From: an uncultured Formosa sp.
Lineage (GTDB): Bacteria > Bacteroidota > Bacteroidia > Flavobacteriales > Flavobacteriaceae
Length of the DNA stretch: 64,000 bases
Reading direction: 5' to 3'
NCBI RefSeq assembly: GCF_947500765.1
Contig: NZ_CANMTH010000013.1
Span: forward strand, 1-64,000
The notes beneath the pieces are model-generated. The model had not been told where the DNA came from. It saw nothing but the letters and a program-made list of their open reading frames with translations, and searched no databases. This document shows, piece after piece, positions 26,699 to 35,361 of this stretch. How positions within the stretch are numbered: the first letter of the stretch is position 1; each line of letters opens with the position of its first letter. The position numbers and the translations under genes are program-made.

Positions 26699-27730
26699 AT
26701 GAAAAAAACTTTACTTAAAACATTTATCCTTTTTGCTTTTACAAACTTGTCTGCTCAAGACATTACTACAGGCTTGGTATTTAATTTAAGCTGCGACTCT
26801 AGTGTAAATATTACAGATGGAGAGACTCTAACAGAATTATCTTCAAGCACAGCGACAGGAACTATTGTAGGAGAAATAGAAACTACAAAAGGCCCTAATG
26901 GTACAGCTAACAGTGCCTTTAATTTTTCATCAGGATCTCATATCAATTTTGCACCTGCAGCAATTACAGATTTGCCCCTGGGAGATATTAGTGCAGATGG
27001 GAGAAGTTATGCCTTATGGATGAAGACAGAAGTTGGTGATACTAGAATGCAGATTTTTAGTTATGGAACCAACCTTAGATCACTTCATGTACACCTTAAC
27101 ATAAATCAAATTACAACTAACGCTGGACAATTAAACTTAGGATTCTGGAATACTGAAACAACTCAGGCCGGACCTTTTTCAGACATCACAGATAATACTT
27201 GGCACCATGTTGTTGCTGTTGTGACTAAAACAACTGATGGATATGCTACAGATTATTATGTAGATAACGAACTAACAGAAACCGTAAACTTAGTGACTAC
27301 AGATATTGTAGACACTCAAATACCAACAACAGGTACGGGTTATATGGATTTTAGAATTGGAGGTAGAAACACAGAAGATGCTTCACTTCCATACACAGGA
27401 GCTCTAGATGATGTTCGTCTTTACAACAGAGCATTAACAGCTGCAGATGTTGAAGCATTATATTTAGCTAAAGGAAATACTCTAGCTGTATCTGAAGTTG
27501 AAATAATTAAAAGTTTTAAAATTTATCCAACAGTAACATCAGACATTTTAAATATAAAATCTAATGTAAACTTAAAACAACTTTCAATTATAAATACAAA
27601 TGGAGTAACTGTTAAAAATATAGAAACACCTACTCAAGAAATAAACGTTTCTAATTTACCTAGCGGATTGTATTTTATAGTTGGAAAGACAGATATGAAT
27701 ACAAGTACATTAAAGTTTATTAAAAAATAA
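26699..27730 (+). CDS. Secreted LamG/concanavalin-like protein with T9SS sorting domain
   Basis: A 343-residue exported protein. It has a signal peptide (residues 1-19, ending TNLSAQ), a LamG/pentraxin-type jelly-roll domain (about 22-260) with the typical DNTWHHVVAVVTK and GALDDVRLYNRALTAADVEA, then a type A Por sorting domain (about 270-343: FKIYPTVTSDILNIKS, ending TLKFIKK). LamG domains of this type bind carbohydrates or glycoproteins, and no catalytic domain is present. It is the only plus-strand gene between 7 and 36 kb and sits between rimO and ftsY, which suggests insertion. Confidence 0.87.
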   Translation: MKKTLLKTFILFAFTNLSAQDITTGLVFNLSCDSSVNITDGETLTELSSSTATGTIVGEIETTKGPNGTANSAFNFSSGSHINFAPAAITDLPLGDISADGRSYALWMKTEVGDTRMQIFSYGTNLRSLHVHLNINQITTNAGQLNLGFWNTETTQAGPFSDITDNTWHHVVAVVTKTTDGYATDYYVDNELTETVNLVTTDIVDTQIPTTGTGYMDFRIGGRNTEDASLPYTGALDDVRLYNRALTAADVEALYLAKGNTLAVSEVEIIKSFKIYPTVTSDILNIKSNVNLKQLSIINTNGVTVKNIETPTQEINVSNLPSGLYFIVGKTDMNTSTLKFIKK

Positions 27731-27741
27731 TATTCCTACCC

Positions 27742-27784
27742 TTTTAAGAGTGTTAATCACATTAAAGCATTAGCACTCTTAAAA
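27742..27784. terminator. Hairpin between the convergent LamG gene and ftsY
   Basis: An eleven-base-pair stem (TTTTAAGAGTG/CACTCTTAAAA) with a 21-base loop, placed between two convergent genes. The stem ends are A/T-rich, so it may act in both directions; there is no long T-run on either side. Confidence 0.5.
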
Positions 27785-27864
27785 TTATATTTAATTAAAT
27801 ATCATCTATGTTGGTTAAATAAAGGTATACCAATGATAAATATTTATCGAGAGATAAGGATTTA

Positions 27865-28818
27865 TTATTTAAAGAAAGAATCTACAAATTCATATTTATT
27901 AAAGACTTGTAAATCGTTTAAGCCTTCACCAACACCAATATATTTTACAGGAATTTTAAATTGATCGCTAATACCAATTACCACACCACCTTTTGCTGTA
28001 CCATCTAGTTTTGTAACCGCAAGTGAAGTCACTTCTGTCGCTGCTGTAAATTGTTTGGCCTGTTCGAATGCATTTTGCCCTGTAGAGCCATCCAATACTA
28101 ACAACACATCGTGGGGTGCATCACCAATTACTTTTTGCATAACACGTTTTACTTTAGTTAATTCATTCATTAAATTAACTTTATTATGTAAACGTCCAGC
28201 TGTATCAATTATAATAACATCTGCATTTTGAGACACTCCTGATTGTAGTGCATCAAAGGCTACAGACGCAGGATCGCTACCCATATCTTGTTTAACAATA
28301 GGAACATCTACACGATCTGCCCATACCTGTAACTGATCGATAGCTGCAGCTCTAAAGGTATCTGCTGCTCCTAAAACGACATTAAGCCCTTTCTTTTTAA
28401 ACTGATATGCTAACTTACCAATAGTTGTCGTTTTACCAGCACCATTTACGCCAACCACCATAAGCACATATGGTTTTTTATTTGCCGGAATAGTATACTC
28501 GGTATCTTCGCCAGAATTTGTTTCAGATAATAACCCTGCAATTTCTTCGCGGAGGATTTTATTCAACTCTGCAGTTCCAAGATATTTATCTTTTTCTACA
28601 CGAGCTTCTATACGATCGATAATTTTTAAAGTTGTATTTACACCAACATCACTAGAGACTAAAATTTCTTCAAGATTATCTAAAACATCATCGTCAACTT
28701 TAGATTTTCCAGCTACAGCCTTACTTAATTTATCAAAAAAACTAGACTTAGATTTTTCTAACCCTTTGTCTAAAGTTTCTTTTTTTTCTGAAGAAAATAT
28801 TTTTTTAAAAAAGCTCAT
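27865..28818 (-). CDS. ftsY: Signal recognition particle receptor FtsY
   Basis: A 317-residue SRP-type GTPase. The G motifs are intact: GVNGAGKTTTIGKLA (G1), DTFRAAAIDQL (G2), DTAGRLHN (G3) and TKLDGTAKGG (G4). The N domain spans residues about 20-95. The acidic A domain of enterobacterial FtsY is missing and is replaced by a short Lys/Ser-rich N-terminus, which is usual in Bacteroidota. It docks SRP-bound ribosomes at the SecYEG translocon. Downstream of the rpmB-rpmG-DUF4295 block on the same strand. Confidence 0.97.
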   Translation of the reverse strand: MSFFKKIFSSEKKETLDKGLEKSKSSFFDKLSKAVAGKSKVDDDVLDNLEEILVSSDVGVNTTLKIIDRIEARVEKDKYLGTAELNKILREEIAGLLSETNSGEDTEYTIPANKKPYVLMVVGVNGAGKTTTIGKLAYQFKKKGLNVVLGAADTFRAAAIDQLQVWADRVDVPIVKQDMGSDPASVAFDALQSGVSQNADVIIIDTAGRLHNKVNLMNELTKVKRVMQKVIGDAPHDVLLVLDGSTGQNAFEQAKQFTAATEVTSLAVTKLDGTAKGGVVIGISDQFKIPVKYIGVGEGLNDLQVFNKYEFVDSFFK

Positions 28819-28963
28819 TGGATATTATTTAGAATTTATGCAATTAAGTATGGTTATACTCCCCCAAAAAAGGACAGTAACTCTTAAAACTCTTAATACA
28901 AAATGTCTGCCTATTTTACAAAACTGAAATTTTGTCACTATTTTAAATGTAAATATAAAACAA

Positions 28964-28991
28964 AAGCTGCTTTCTTAATAGAAAGCAGCTT
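28964..28991 (-). terminator. Terminator of the rpmB-rpmG-DUF4295 operon
   Basis: An eleven-base-pair perfect stem (AAGCTGCTTTC/GAAAGCAGCTT) with a six-base loop. On the minus strand it is followed by TTGTTTTATATTT, about 33 nt after the DUF4295 stop. Confidence 0.75.
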
Positions 28992-29023
28992 AAATTATCT
29001 TTTTCGATAAAAAATAAAAAGAA

Positions 29024-29176
29024 TTATTTTTTATTTAAGTAATCGTTTACTTGTTCTGGAGCCATGATAGATTCTACAAAAGTGTAAGCACCTGTTTTAT
29101 CAGACTTTACCATTTTTATAGCTTTAGTTAATCTTTTAGACCCTGTTTGTAATGTTGCTACGGATTTCTTTGCCAT
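29024..29176 (-). CDS. DUF4295 small ribosome-linked protein
   Basis: A 50-residue basic protein read directly from the sequence: it starts MAKKSVATLQTGSKRLTKAI and ends NDYLNKK. The conserved pattern (MAKK.VAt..., MVKS.KTGAYTFVE) and the position just after rpmG match DUF4295, a family found in Bacteroidota next to L33 and L28. A ribosome-associated role is inferred from this fixed neighbourhood. It begins seven bases after the rpmG stop. Confidence 0.9.
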   Translation of the reverse strand: MAKKSVATLQTGSKRLTKAIKMVKSDKTGAYTFVESIMAPEQVNDYLNKK

Positions 29177-29183
29177 GACTTAA

Positions 29184-29366
29184 TTATTTTATTTCTTTAT
29201 GAACAGTCATTTTCTTCAAGATAGGGTTGAATTTTTTAATTTCCATTCTATCTGGAGTGTTTTTCTTGTTTTTTGTAGTAATATATCTAGAAGTTCCTGC
29301 CACCCCTGATTCTTTGTGCTCAGTGCACTCTAATATTACTTGGACTCTGTTACCTTTCTTTGCCAT
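29184..29366 (-). CDS. rpmG: 50S ribosomal protein L33
   Basis: A 60-residue L33 with the family sequences RVQVILECTEHK, RYITTKNKKNTPDRMEIKKF and a C-terminal PILKKMTVHKEIK. Only one Cys is present, so it is a zinc-free (C-minus) form. It lies between rpmB and the DUF4295 gene with short gaps (23 and 7 nt), forming one operon. Confidence 0.97.
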   Translation of the reverse strand: MAKKGNRVQVILECTEHKESGVAGTSRYITTKNKKNTPDRMEIKKFNPILKKMTVHKEIK

Positions 29367-29389
29367 TGTTCTATTATTTTATGAGAGGC

Positions 29390-29626
29390 TTATTTTAAAA
29401 ACCCTTTAGATTTAGCTTCTTTTATAGCAGCCGAAATTCCTATTTTGTTAATGGTTTTCAATGCTGAAGTAGATACTTTTAAAGTTACCCACTTATCTTC
29501 TTCAGGAATGTAAAAACGCTTTTTAACTAAATTCGCATCAAATCTGCGTTTAGTTTTGTTCATTGCGTGAGACACATTGTTCCCTACCATTGCCTTTTTA
29601 CCTGTAAGTTCACAAACTCTTGACAT
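29390..29626 (-). CDS. rpmB: 50S ribosomal protein L28
   Basis: A 78-residue L28: MSRVCELTGKKAMVGNNVSH at the start, then NKTKRRFDANLVKKRFYIPE and a C-terminal VSTSALKTINKIGI. It is the first gene of the rpmB-rpmG-DUF4295 operon and is preceded by the best-matching promoter in the window. Confidence 0.97.
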   Translation of the reverse strand: MSRVCELTGKKAMVGNNVSHAMNKTKRRFDANLVKKRFYIPEEDKWVTLKVSTSALKTINKIGISAAIKEAKSKGFLK

Positions 29627-29666
29627 TCTTTCTAAACTTTAAATGTTGTTATTTCAAAACGAGGTG

Positions 29667-29696
29667 CAAATATACTAATTCTTTACCTTATAACAA
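29667..29696 (-). promoter_or_regulatory. Promoter of rpmB-rpmG-DUF4295
   Basis: On the minus strand, TTG (29696-29694) is followed by 19 nt and then TATATTTG (29674-29667). This is an exact match to the Bacteroidota -33/-7 arrangement, about 40 nt before the rpmB ATG. Confidence 0.75.
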
Positions 29697-29701
29697 CTTA
29701 A

Positions 29702-30958
29702 TTATGATCTATTTTTTAAAATTTCTTTTTGAAGCATCGCTAAAGCCTTGTCCACCGCCTTATTAACCACCTTAATTCTTAAGTCTCCTAGATTAAATTT
29801 TTCGGAATATACACCTGTTTTTGAAGCAATTGCTATAAAAACGGTTCCCAATTCTTCTTTATCTGTCGCTTTACTTGGTCCTGCATTACCCGTTGTTGCA
29901 ATTGCATAATCACTTTTAAACATTTTTAAGGCCTGTGTTGCCATAGCTTCTGCTACAGCCGAACTTACTACCGAATGCTCTAAGATAAGTGCTTCAGGGA
30001 TATTTAAAACATCTATTTTAGCTTGTGTGGCATAACTTACAACACTTCCTTTAAAATATTCTGATGCTCCTGCATGCGAAGTAAATTGTTCTGCTATTCG
30101 TCCGCCCGTACAACTCTCTGCTGTAGCTACGGACTGTCCTAAAATGGTGAGCGTTTTCCCTATTTGCTCTTCTAAAGTATCCTCAAAACCTTCAATTCCC
30201 ATAAAGATATCTTTAATCTGAGGCATAAGCAATTTTTCTTGTTTATCCATTTCAGACACAATAGCCTCTTTATCAAAACTTTTAGCTGACAATCTTAATC
30301 GAACTTTACCTAAATTTGGAAGATAAGCTAACTTAATATTTTTTGGAAGCGCATCTTCCCAAGCTTCAATACGTTCAGCCAATGCACTTTCGCCTAAACC
30401 ATAAGTCAGGTAGGTTTTATGCATGATAAACGGACATTTATATTTTTTTTGAATACGCGGAATAACATTAGAATCTATTAATTCTTTCATTTCGAAGGGT
30501 ACACCCGGAAGCGAAACAAAAACAGTAGAATTAGACTCTATCCACATGCCTGGAGCCGTTCCATATTCGTTATGTAAAACCGTTGCCATTGAAGGCACTA
30601 AAGCCTGATTAATGTTTAATTGCGAAATCGGATTGGAAGAAAATCTAGCAAAAATATGTTCAACATGCTTTAAAACATCTTGATTCAACACTAGTGTATC
30701 ATTAAAATATTCGGCTAATGTATGCTTTGTGATATCGTCTTTTGTTGGTCCTAACCCCCCAGTAATTATAACAATATCTGCATTCCCTTCAGCTTCTTTT
30801 AAGGCTTTAAGAATATGAGTTTTATCATCTTGTATTGAGGTGATTTGATATACTGAAACTCCTATTTTATTCAGTGCTTGTGCAATATAAGCGGAGTTTG
30901 TATCTATAATTTGACCTATGAGAATTTCATCTCCAATAGTTATTATTTCTGCTTGCAT
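29702..30958 (-). CDS. cinA: CinA-family protein (competence/damage-inducible, NMN amidase type)
   Basis: A 418-residue two-domain protein. The N-terminal MoaB/MogA-like domain (COG1058) has TIGDEILIGQIIDTNSAYIA and VIITGGLGPTKDDITKHTLA. The C-terminal CinA amidohydrolase domain has VATAESCTGGRIAEQFT and ATTGNAGPSKATDKEELGTV, corresponding to the pyridine-nucleotide amidase (NMN deamidase) fold. It probably acts in NAD salvage and ADP-ribose clearance. Its ATG overlaps the TAA of the upstream Hpt gene (TAATG), so the two are translationally coupled. Confidence 0.93.
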   Translation of the reverse strand: MQAEIITIGDEILIGQIIDTNSAYIAQALNKIGVSVYQITSIQDDKTHILKALKEAEGNADIVIITGGLGPTKDDITKHTLAEYFNDTLVLNQDVLKHVEHIFARFSSNPISQLNINQALVPSMATVLHNEYGTAPGMWIESNSTVFVSLPGVPFEMKELIDSNVIPRIQKKYKCPFIMHKTYLTYGLGESALAERIEAWEDALPKNIKLAYLPNLGKVRLRLSAKSFDKEAIVSEMDKQEKLLMPQIKDIFMGIEGFEDTLEEQIGKTLTILGQSVATAESCTGGRIAEQFTSHAGASEYFKGSVVSYATQAKIDVLNIPEALILEHSVVSSAVAEAMATQALKMFKSDYAIATTGNAGPSKATDKEELGTVFIAIASKTGVYSEKFNLGDLRIKVVNKAVDKALAMLQKEILKNRS

Positions 30959-31302
30959 TATGAAATATCGAAATCTAATTTAATTTCTGTAAGAGCTGAT
31001 TCGATGGCAACAATTACATTATCAAAAGTAGGTGTAATATCTATATCCTTTTGCTCAAACTTCCCCCAATCTTGTACTACAATCACATCATCTAAAACAC
31101 CAAGTTCAAACAAATCTATGGTTGGCTTCAATTTATGAGCCATTTGGTAAGTGTTATAATAATCTTTTTCTGTTACCGCTTTTTTTAAAACTTTAAGATC
31201 TTCTGGAACCTCTTCTAAAAAGGTTAAAGCTAAAGCGCGAACAAACTCTTCATCATTATCTGCTAATTCTCTAACTCTATATAATTTATAATGTTGTTCC
31301 AT
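30958..31302 (-). CDS. Orphan histidine phosphotransfer (Hpt) domain protein
   Basis: A 114-residue all-helical protein consisting of a single Hpt domain. The phospho-accepting His lies in YQMAHKLKPTIDLFEL (about residue 56), matching the Hpt consensus HxLK. It has no kinase or receiver domain. Hpt proteins carry phosphate between hybrid histidine kinases and response regulators. No such partner gene lies in this window; instead the gene is locked between a fumarylacetoacetate-hydrolase-type gene (1-nt gap) and cinA (TAATG overlap). Confidence 0.85.
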   Translation of the reverse strand: MEQHYKLYRVRELADNDEEFVRALALTFLEEVPEDLKVLKKAVTEKDYYNTYQMAHKLKPTIDLFELGVLDDVIVVQDWGKFEQKDIDITPTFDNVIVAIESALTEIKLDFDIS

Positions 31303-31303
31303 T

Positions 31304-31915
31304 TTATTTTACCGTTATTGAAAACATTTCCTTGTCTTCTATGAATCCTTTTAATACATCGTTTGGAGAGACAGGTCCTACTCCAGCAGGTGTTCCCGTA
31401 AAGATAACATCTCCTATCTTTAAAGTGAAATATTTTGAAACACATTCTATCAACTCATCGATTTTCCAGAGCATGTGACTCGTATTTCCATTTTGGACCG
31501 TGTTTTCGTTCTTTTTTAATGAAAAATTTAACTGATTTACATCTGAAACTTCACTTTTAGGCATCCACTTTCCAATAACTGCAGCGCCATCAAAGGCTTT
31601 GGCTTTTTCCCAAGGTAGTCCTTTTTCTTTTAATTTTGACTGTAAATCACGTGCTGTAAAATCGATTCCTAAACCAATTTCGTCGTAATACTTATGCGCA
31701 AATTTCTTATCTATGTACTTCCCTACTTTATTGATTTTAACTAAAACCTCAACCTCATAATGAACATCATTAGAGAAATCTGGAATAAAAAAAGGTTGCT
31801 TTTTTAATAGAATTGCTGTGTCTGGTTTTAAAAACACAACCGGATCTGCTGGCTTTTCATTCTCTAACTCTTCTATATGTTCGGTATAATTTCTTCCTAT
31901 ACAAATTAGTTTCAT
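31304..31915 (-). CDS. Fumarylacetoacetate hydrolase family protein
   Basis: A 203-residue FAH-fold enzyme. Metal-binding and catalytic motifs are VVFLKPDTAILL, the acidic VHYEVEVLVKI (E-x-E) and GIDFTARDLQ, with the C-terminal GDVIFTGTPAGVGPV typical of the family. At about 200 residues it belongs to the short FAHD1-like group (acylpyruvase/oxaloacetate decarboxylase activities are known in that group). The exact substrate is not determined. It is second in the exonuclease-FAH-Hpt-cinA run. Confidence 0.88.
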   Translation of the reverse strand: MKLICIGRNYTEHIEELENEKPADPVVFLKPDTAILLKKQPFFIPDFSNDVHYEVEVLVKINKVGKYIDKKFAHKYYDEIGLGIDFTARDLQSKLKEKGLPWEKAKAFDGAAVIGKWMPKSEVSDVNQLNFSLKKNENTVQNGNTSHMLWKIDELIECVSKYFTLKIGDVIFTGTPAGVGPVSPNDVLKGFIEDKEMFSITVK

Positions 31916-31926
31916 GCGCGATAAAA

Positions 31927-32703
31927 TTAGCTCAATTTATTATTAAAATTTCTTAATTTAATTGCTGTTAACACCTTTTTAGTGTACAACGGAAAATCTG
32001 CATTTAAGATCCATCCAAAATAACCAGGCTCGTCGCTTAAGACATCTAAAACACGTTTATTTTTATGTTTACCAAAAGCAAAACACTCTTCTCCTTCTTT
32101 ATTAAAAACTAAGAATCCTGCGAAATCTGCAAATTGTTTTCTGCTACTAAATTCAGACAAAAATTTTGTGTTATTTTCTAACTCATCATATCTTTCAACC
32201 TGAGCTTTTAACACTTCGTAGGTCGCTAAAGTATCTGCTGCGGCACTATGCGCATTTTCTAAGTCTTTTCCACAATAAAACTTATATGCAGCAACTAGAG
32301 TACGTTGTTCCATTTTATGAAAAATAGTTTGCACATCGACCGCCAGAGTACTTTTCATATCAAAATCGACATCTGCACGAAGCATTTCTTCTGCTAAAAG
32401 AGGAATATCGAAACGATTAGAATTAAAACCTCCTAAATCGGAATCTTTAATCATTCCATAAATTTCCTTAGCTAACACTTTAAATGTTGGCGCATTGGCT
32501 ACATCTGCATCAGAAATACCATGAATTTCGGTTACTTCCTGTGGGATTGGCATTTCTGGATTTACCAACCATGTTTTAGATTCTTCCTTGCCATCAGGAA
32601 ATACTTTTAAAATCGCAATTTCTACGATTCTATCTTTTGATATATTTATTCCTGTTGTTTCTAGATCGAAAAAACAGATTGGTTTTTTAAGATTGAGATT
32701 CAT
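31927..32703 (-). CDS. DnaQ-like 3'-5' exonuclease
   Basis: A 258-residue DEDDh exonuclease. Exo I is FFDLETTGI (Asp13, Glu15), Exo II is GGFNSNRFDIPLLAEE and Exo III is HSAAADTLATYEVLK, so the catalytic acids and His are present. A C-terminal segment (about 185-250: FGKHKNKRVLDVLSDEPGYFGWIL) resembles the DUF3820-like module often found after such domains. It probably acts in DNA proof-reading, repair or RNA turnover. It is the first gene of the run that ends with cinA. Confidence 0.88.
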   Translation of the reverse strand: MNLNLKKPICFFDLETTGINISKDRIVEIAILKVFPDGKEESKTWLVNPEMPIPQEVTEIHGISDADVANAPTFKVLAKEIYGMIKDSDLGGFNSNRFDIPLLAEEMLRADVDFDMKSTLAVDVQTIFHKMEQRTLVAAYKFYCGKDLENAHSAAADTLATYEVLKAQVERYDELENNTKFLSEFSSRKQFADFAGFLVFNKEGEECFAFGKHKNKRVLDVLSDEPGYFGWILNADFPLYTKKVLTAIKLRNFNNKLS

Positions 32704-32756
32704 TAAAATATAGTTTATTAAAATGTAAATTTAGTAAATGTTATTTTTGTAGAACA

Positions 32757-32785
32757 AAAAAACCCAACTGATTTCAGATGGGCTT
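32757..32785 (-). terminator. Terminator of the E2 acyltransferase gene
   Basis: On the minus strand AGCCCATCTGA pairs with TCAGTTGGGTT (one mismatch, two-base loop plus closing pairs). It is followed by a run of seven Ts, about 23 nt after the stop at 32808. Confidence 0.75.
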
Positions 32786-32807
32786 AATTTTTTAAGACTT
32801 TTTATTT

Positions 32808-34133
32808 TTAAATATCTTGGTTCACATCCCAAGCTTCTAAATAATCTTTAACCGCTTTTACAAACATGCCTCCAAGCGCTCCATTAACCACACGGTGATC
32901 GTAAGAGTGAGATAAAAACATTCTGTAACGAATACCTATAAAATCGCCTTCTGGAGTTTCAATAACCGCAGGAACTTTTCTAATGGCACCTAAAGCTAAA
33001 ATACCAACTTGTGGCTGATTAATTATTGGGGTCCCCATAAGCGTCCCAAAACTACCTATGTTTGTTACCGTATATGTTCCTCCTTGAATATCGTCTGGTT
33101 TTAATTTATTTTCTCTTGCACGTTTTGCTAAATCATTTACTTGTTTAGTCATACCAACTAAATTTAATTGATCTGCATTTTTTATAACAGGCACGATTAA
33201 ATTACCATCTGGCAAGGCTGCTGCCATACCTAAATTAATATTTTTCTTTTTAATAACTTTTCCATCTTGAAATGAAATATTCATCATTGGAAAATCGCGT
33301 AAAGATTTGGCTATAGCTTCCATAAAAATTGGAGTAAACGTTAAGTTTTCACCTTCACGCTTATAAAAACTATCTTTAACTTTCTTTCTCCAATTCCAGA
33401 TGTTGGTTACATCTGCTTCTATAAAACTTTGTACATGTACAGAGGTATTAACAGAATCTACCATGTGATTGGCAACTAATTTACCCATTCTAGACATCTC
33501 AATAATTTCGTCCTCACCAGAAGCAATTACTGGAGCTGCTTTTTTTACAGCTTCAACTTTAGGAGTTGTAATTTGTGGCTGAATATTATTTACTGCAGAT
33601 GAAACAGCTTTAGAACCTCTGTTATCTAAATAATTAAGAATATCGGTTTTTGTAACACGACCTTCAAGTCCTGTTCCTTGAATAGCATCTAATTCTGACT
33701 GATCGATACCTTCAGCTTTTGCTATGTTTTTTACTAATGGAGAATAAAAGCGATCGTCGCTAGAAACTACGGTTTGTGGTGCGACTGCATCTTTAGCTTC
33801 TGCAAAAGATTTTTCTAAAGCTTCTACGGCTTCTGGCTCAGGAGTTATTTCTTCAACCACACTTGATTCTGCAGATGCAACTTCTCCGTTTCCTGAAATT
33901 TCAATTATTGCAATAGTCTGCCCTACCTGCACTACATCATCAACATTAAATAATTTCTCTAATAAAACACCTTCAACTTCACTCGGGACCTCGCTATCAA
34001 CTTTATCTGTTGCGATCTCTAATACAGCCTCATCAGCCTCTATAGTTTCTCCAACTTCCTTTAACCATGAAGTTATTGTTGCCTCAGCAACACTCTCTCC
34101 CATTTTAGGTAATTTCAGTTCAAATTTTGTCAT
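32808..34133 (-). CDS. Dihydrolipoamide acyltransferase (E2) of a 2-oxo acid dehydrogenase
   Basis: A 441-residue E2 subunit. The N-terminal lipoyl domain has the modified Lys in LEIATDKVDSEVPSEV (about residue 44), then an Ala/Glu/Pro-rich linker, the E3/E1-binding domain (YSPLVKNIAKAEGIDQSELD, about 130-165), and the catalytic domain ending in HSYDHRVVNGALGG (catalytic His and Asp). The lipoyl sequence resembles branched-chain and 2-oxoglutarate E2s more than pyruvate E2s, but the specificity is open. No E1 or E3 gene lies nearby, so the complex is encoded at dispersed loci. Confidence 0.93.
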   Translation of the reverse strand: MTKFELKLPKMGESVAEATITSWLKEVGETIEADEAVLEIATDKVDSEVPSEVEGVLLEKLFNVDDVVQVGQTIAIIEISGNGEVASAESSVVEEITPEPEAVEALEKSFAEAKDAVAPQTVVSSDDRFYSPLVKNIAKAEGIDQSELDAIQGTGLEGRVTKTDILNYLDNRGSKAVSSAVNNIQPQITTPKVEAVKKAAPVIASGEDEIIEMSRMGKLVANHMVDSVNTSVHVQSFIEADVTNIWNWRKKVKDSFYKREGENLTFTPIFMEAIAKSLRDFPMMNISFQDGKVIKKKNINLGMAAALPDGNLIVPVIKNADQLNLVGMTKQVNDLAKRARENKLKPDDIQGGTYTVTNIGSFGTLMGTPIINQPQVGILALGAIRKVPAVIETPEGDFIGIRYRMFLSHSYDHRVVNGALGGMFVKAVKDYLEAWDVNQDI

Positions 34134-34249
34134 ATTAATAATATAAAGCTTTTTTAAAAGTTAAAATTGCGAAATTAATACATAAAGGCGTTTATAGCCT
34201 AAAAACATGCAATAAATTATTATTACTTTTTCACAACGGAAATGTTTTG

Positions 34250-34257
34250 CAAAGGTA
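34250..34257 (-). promoter_or_regulatory. Candidate -7 box upstream of the E2 gene
   Basis: The minus-strand sequence is TACCTTTG, 116 nt before the E2 ATG and abutting the stop of the upstream GT2 gene. The -33 TTG candidate (34272-34274) is too close, so support is moderate. Confidence 0.4.
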
Positions 34258-35355
34258 CTAAAAATGAATAACAATTCCTCTTGACACCTTATTATCGCTA
34301 CCAAGTACAAAATTACTGCCTTGAGGAAGAATGCGATAGGTTATTGTATTATTATATTGATATGATTGCATTATAGAGATAATCTCCTTAAACGTCAGCA
34401 TGTTATTATCGAGAATGATTTGCTGAAAATCGCTTACAGAATCCATTTCATGCTTTAATTCTGTTTTAAAATTTAAAGCAGATTCCAAAGATTTTAGTTC
34501 AGAATTAGATATTAGAACTACACTTTCAACTTTTTGTTTTTTAACTGAAGGTTGTAAATTTAAAAAAGTAAGGCCTTTAATTCCCCCCCAAATTAATGCT
34601 TCGAAGACAATGCTTTTTTTAAAATGTTTCTTATAAAAAATTTGCATGGAACCGTTAAATCGTTTCGCATATTTACGATCTTTAAATGTGCATTCGCCTT
34701 TAAAGTGAATAACCGTTGTGCCCCCATAATAATAATTATCGAACCCTTTTTTTAATATTTTATAAGATATATCAACATCTTCTCCATACATAAAATAGTC
34801 CTCATCAAATCCTTCTACACTATGATAAACGTCGCGTTTCATAACCATAAAAGCACCAACTAAAACCTCTACTCTACTAATACTATTTTCTTCTAAATGA
34901 TTAGCATAATAAAGTGTTGTATCTCCCAAAATCTTTTTTAAGGCAACTTCTGGAGTTGGCACATTTCGTTTACTTTCTGGCAGAAATTTTCCTGAACCAT
35001 CTATTAATTTACAACCAATAATTCCTAAATTAGATTTTGATTCTGCAAATTCTAGAACCTTTTCAAAAGTATCTTCGGCAACAACTGTATCTGGATTTAA
35101 AACACAAATGTACTCCCCCTTAGCTTCTGCAACACCTATATTATTTCCTTTTGAAAATCCGAAATTAGTTTTATTTTCTATGAGTTTTACTTGTGGGAAT
35201 AATGTTTTAACCATATTACAACTATCATCTGCAGAATGATTATCTACAACAATAATTTCTACATCAATCTTAGAGGTAGCCTCTACCACACTTTTTAGGC
35301 AGAGCTCCAAGAAATAACGCACATTATAATTTAATATAATAATAGAAAACTTCAA
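34258..35355 (-). CDS. Family 2 glycosyltransferase
   Basis: A 365-residue inverting GT-A glycosyltransferase similar to rhamnosyl transferases (WcaA/RfbF-like). The N-terminal SIIILNYNVRYFLELCLKS, VVDNHSADDS (about residues 36-45) and VLNPDTVV (metal-binding region, about 90-97) are family motifs. The start is a TTG at 35355: no ATG fits, and homologues begin MKLSIIILNYN. It sits six bases after recR and is likely co-transcribed. Its acceptor (cell-surface polysaccharide or lipid) is unknown; residues 260-365 form a C-terminal part I do not recognise. Confidence 0.87.
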   Translation of the reverse strand: MKFSIIILNYNVRYFLELCLKSVVEATSKIDVEIIVVDNHSADDSCNMVKTLFPQVKLIENKTNFGFSKGNNIGVAEAKGEYICVLNPDTVVAEDTFEKVLEFAESKSNLGIIGCKLIDGSGKFLPESKRNVPTPEVALKKILGDTTLYYANHLEENSISRVEVLVGAFMVMKRDVYHSVEGFDEDYFMYGEDVDISYKILKKGFDNYYYGGTTVIHFKGECTFKDRKYAKRFNGSMQIFYKKHFKKSIVFEALIWGGIKGLTFLNLQPSVKKQKVESVVLISNSELKSLESALNFKTELKHEMDSVSDFQQIILDNNMLTFKEIISIMQSYQYNNTITYRILPQGSNFVLGSDNKVSRGIVIHF

Positions 35356-35361
35356 ATCGGC

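Noticed and set aside
29227..29409. Plus-strand hydrophobic open frame opposite rpmG/rpmB
   Set aside because: It is fully antisense to ribosomal protein genes with a clear promoter and terminator on the other strand.
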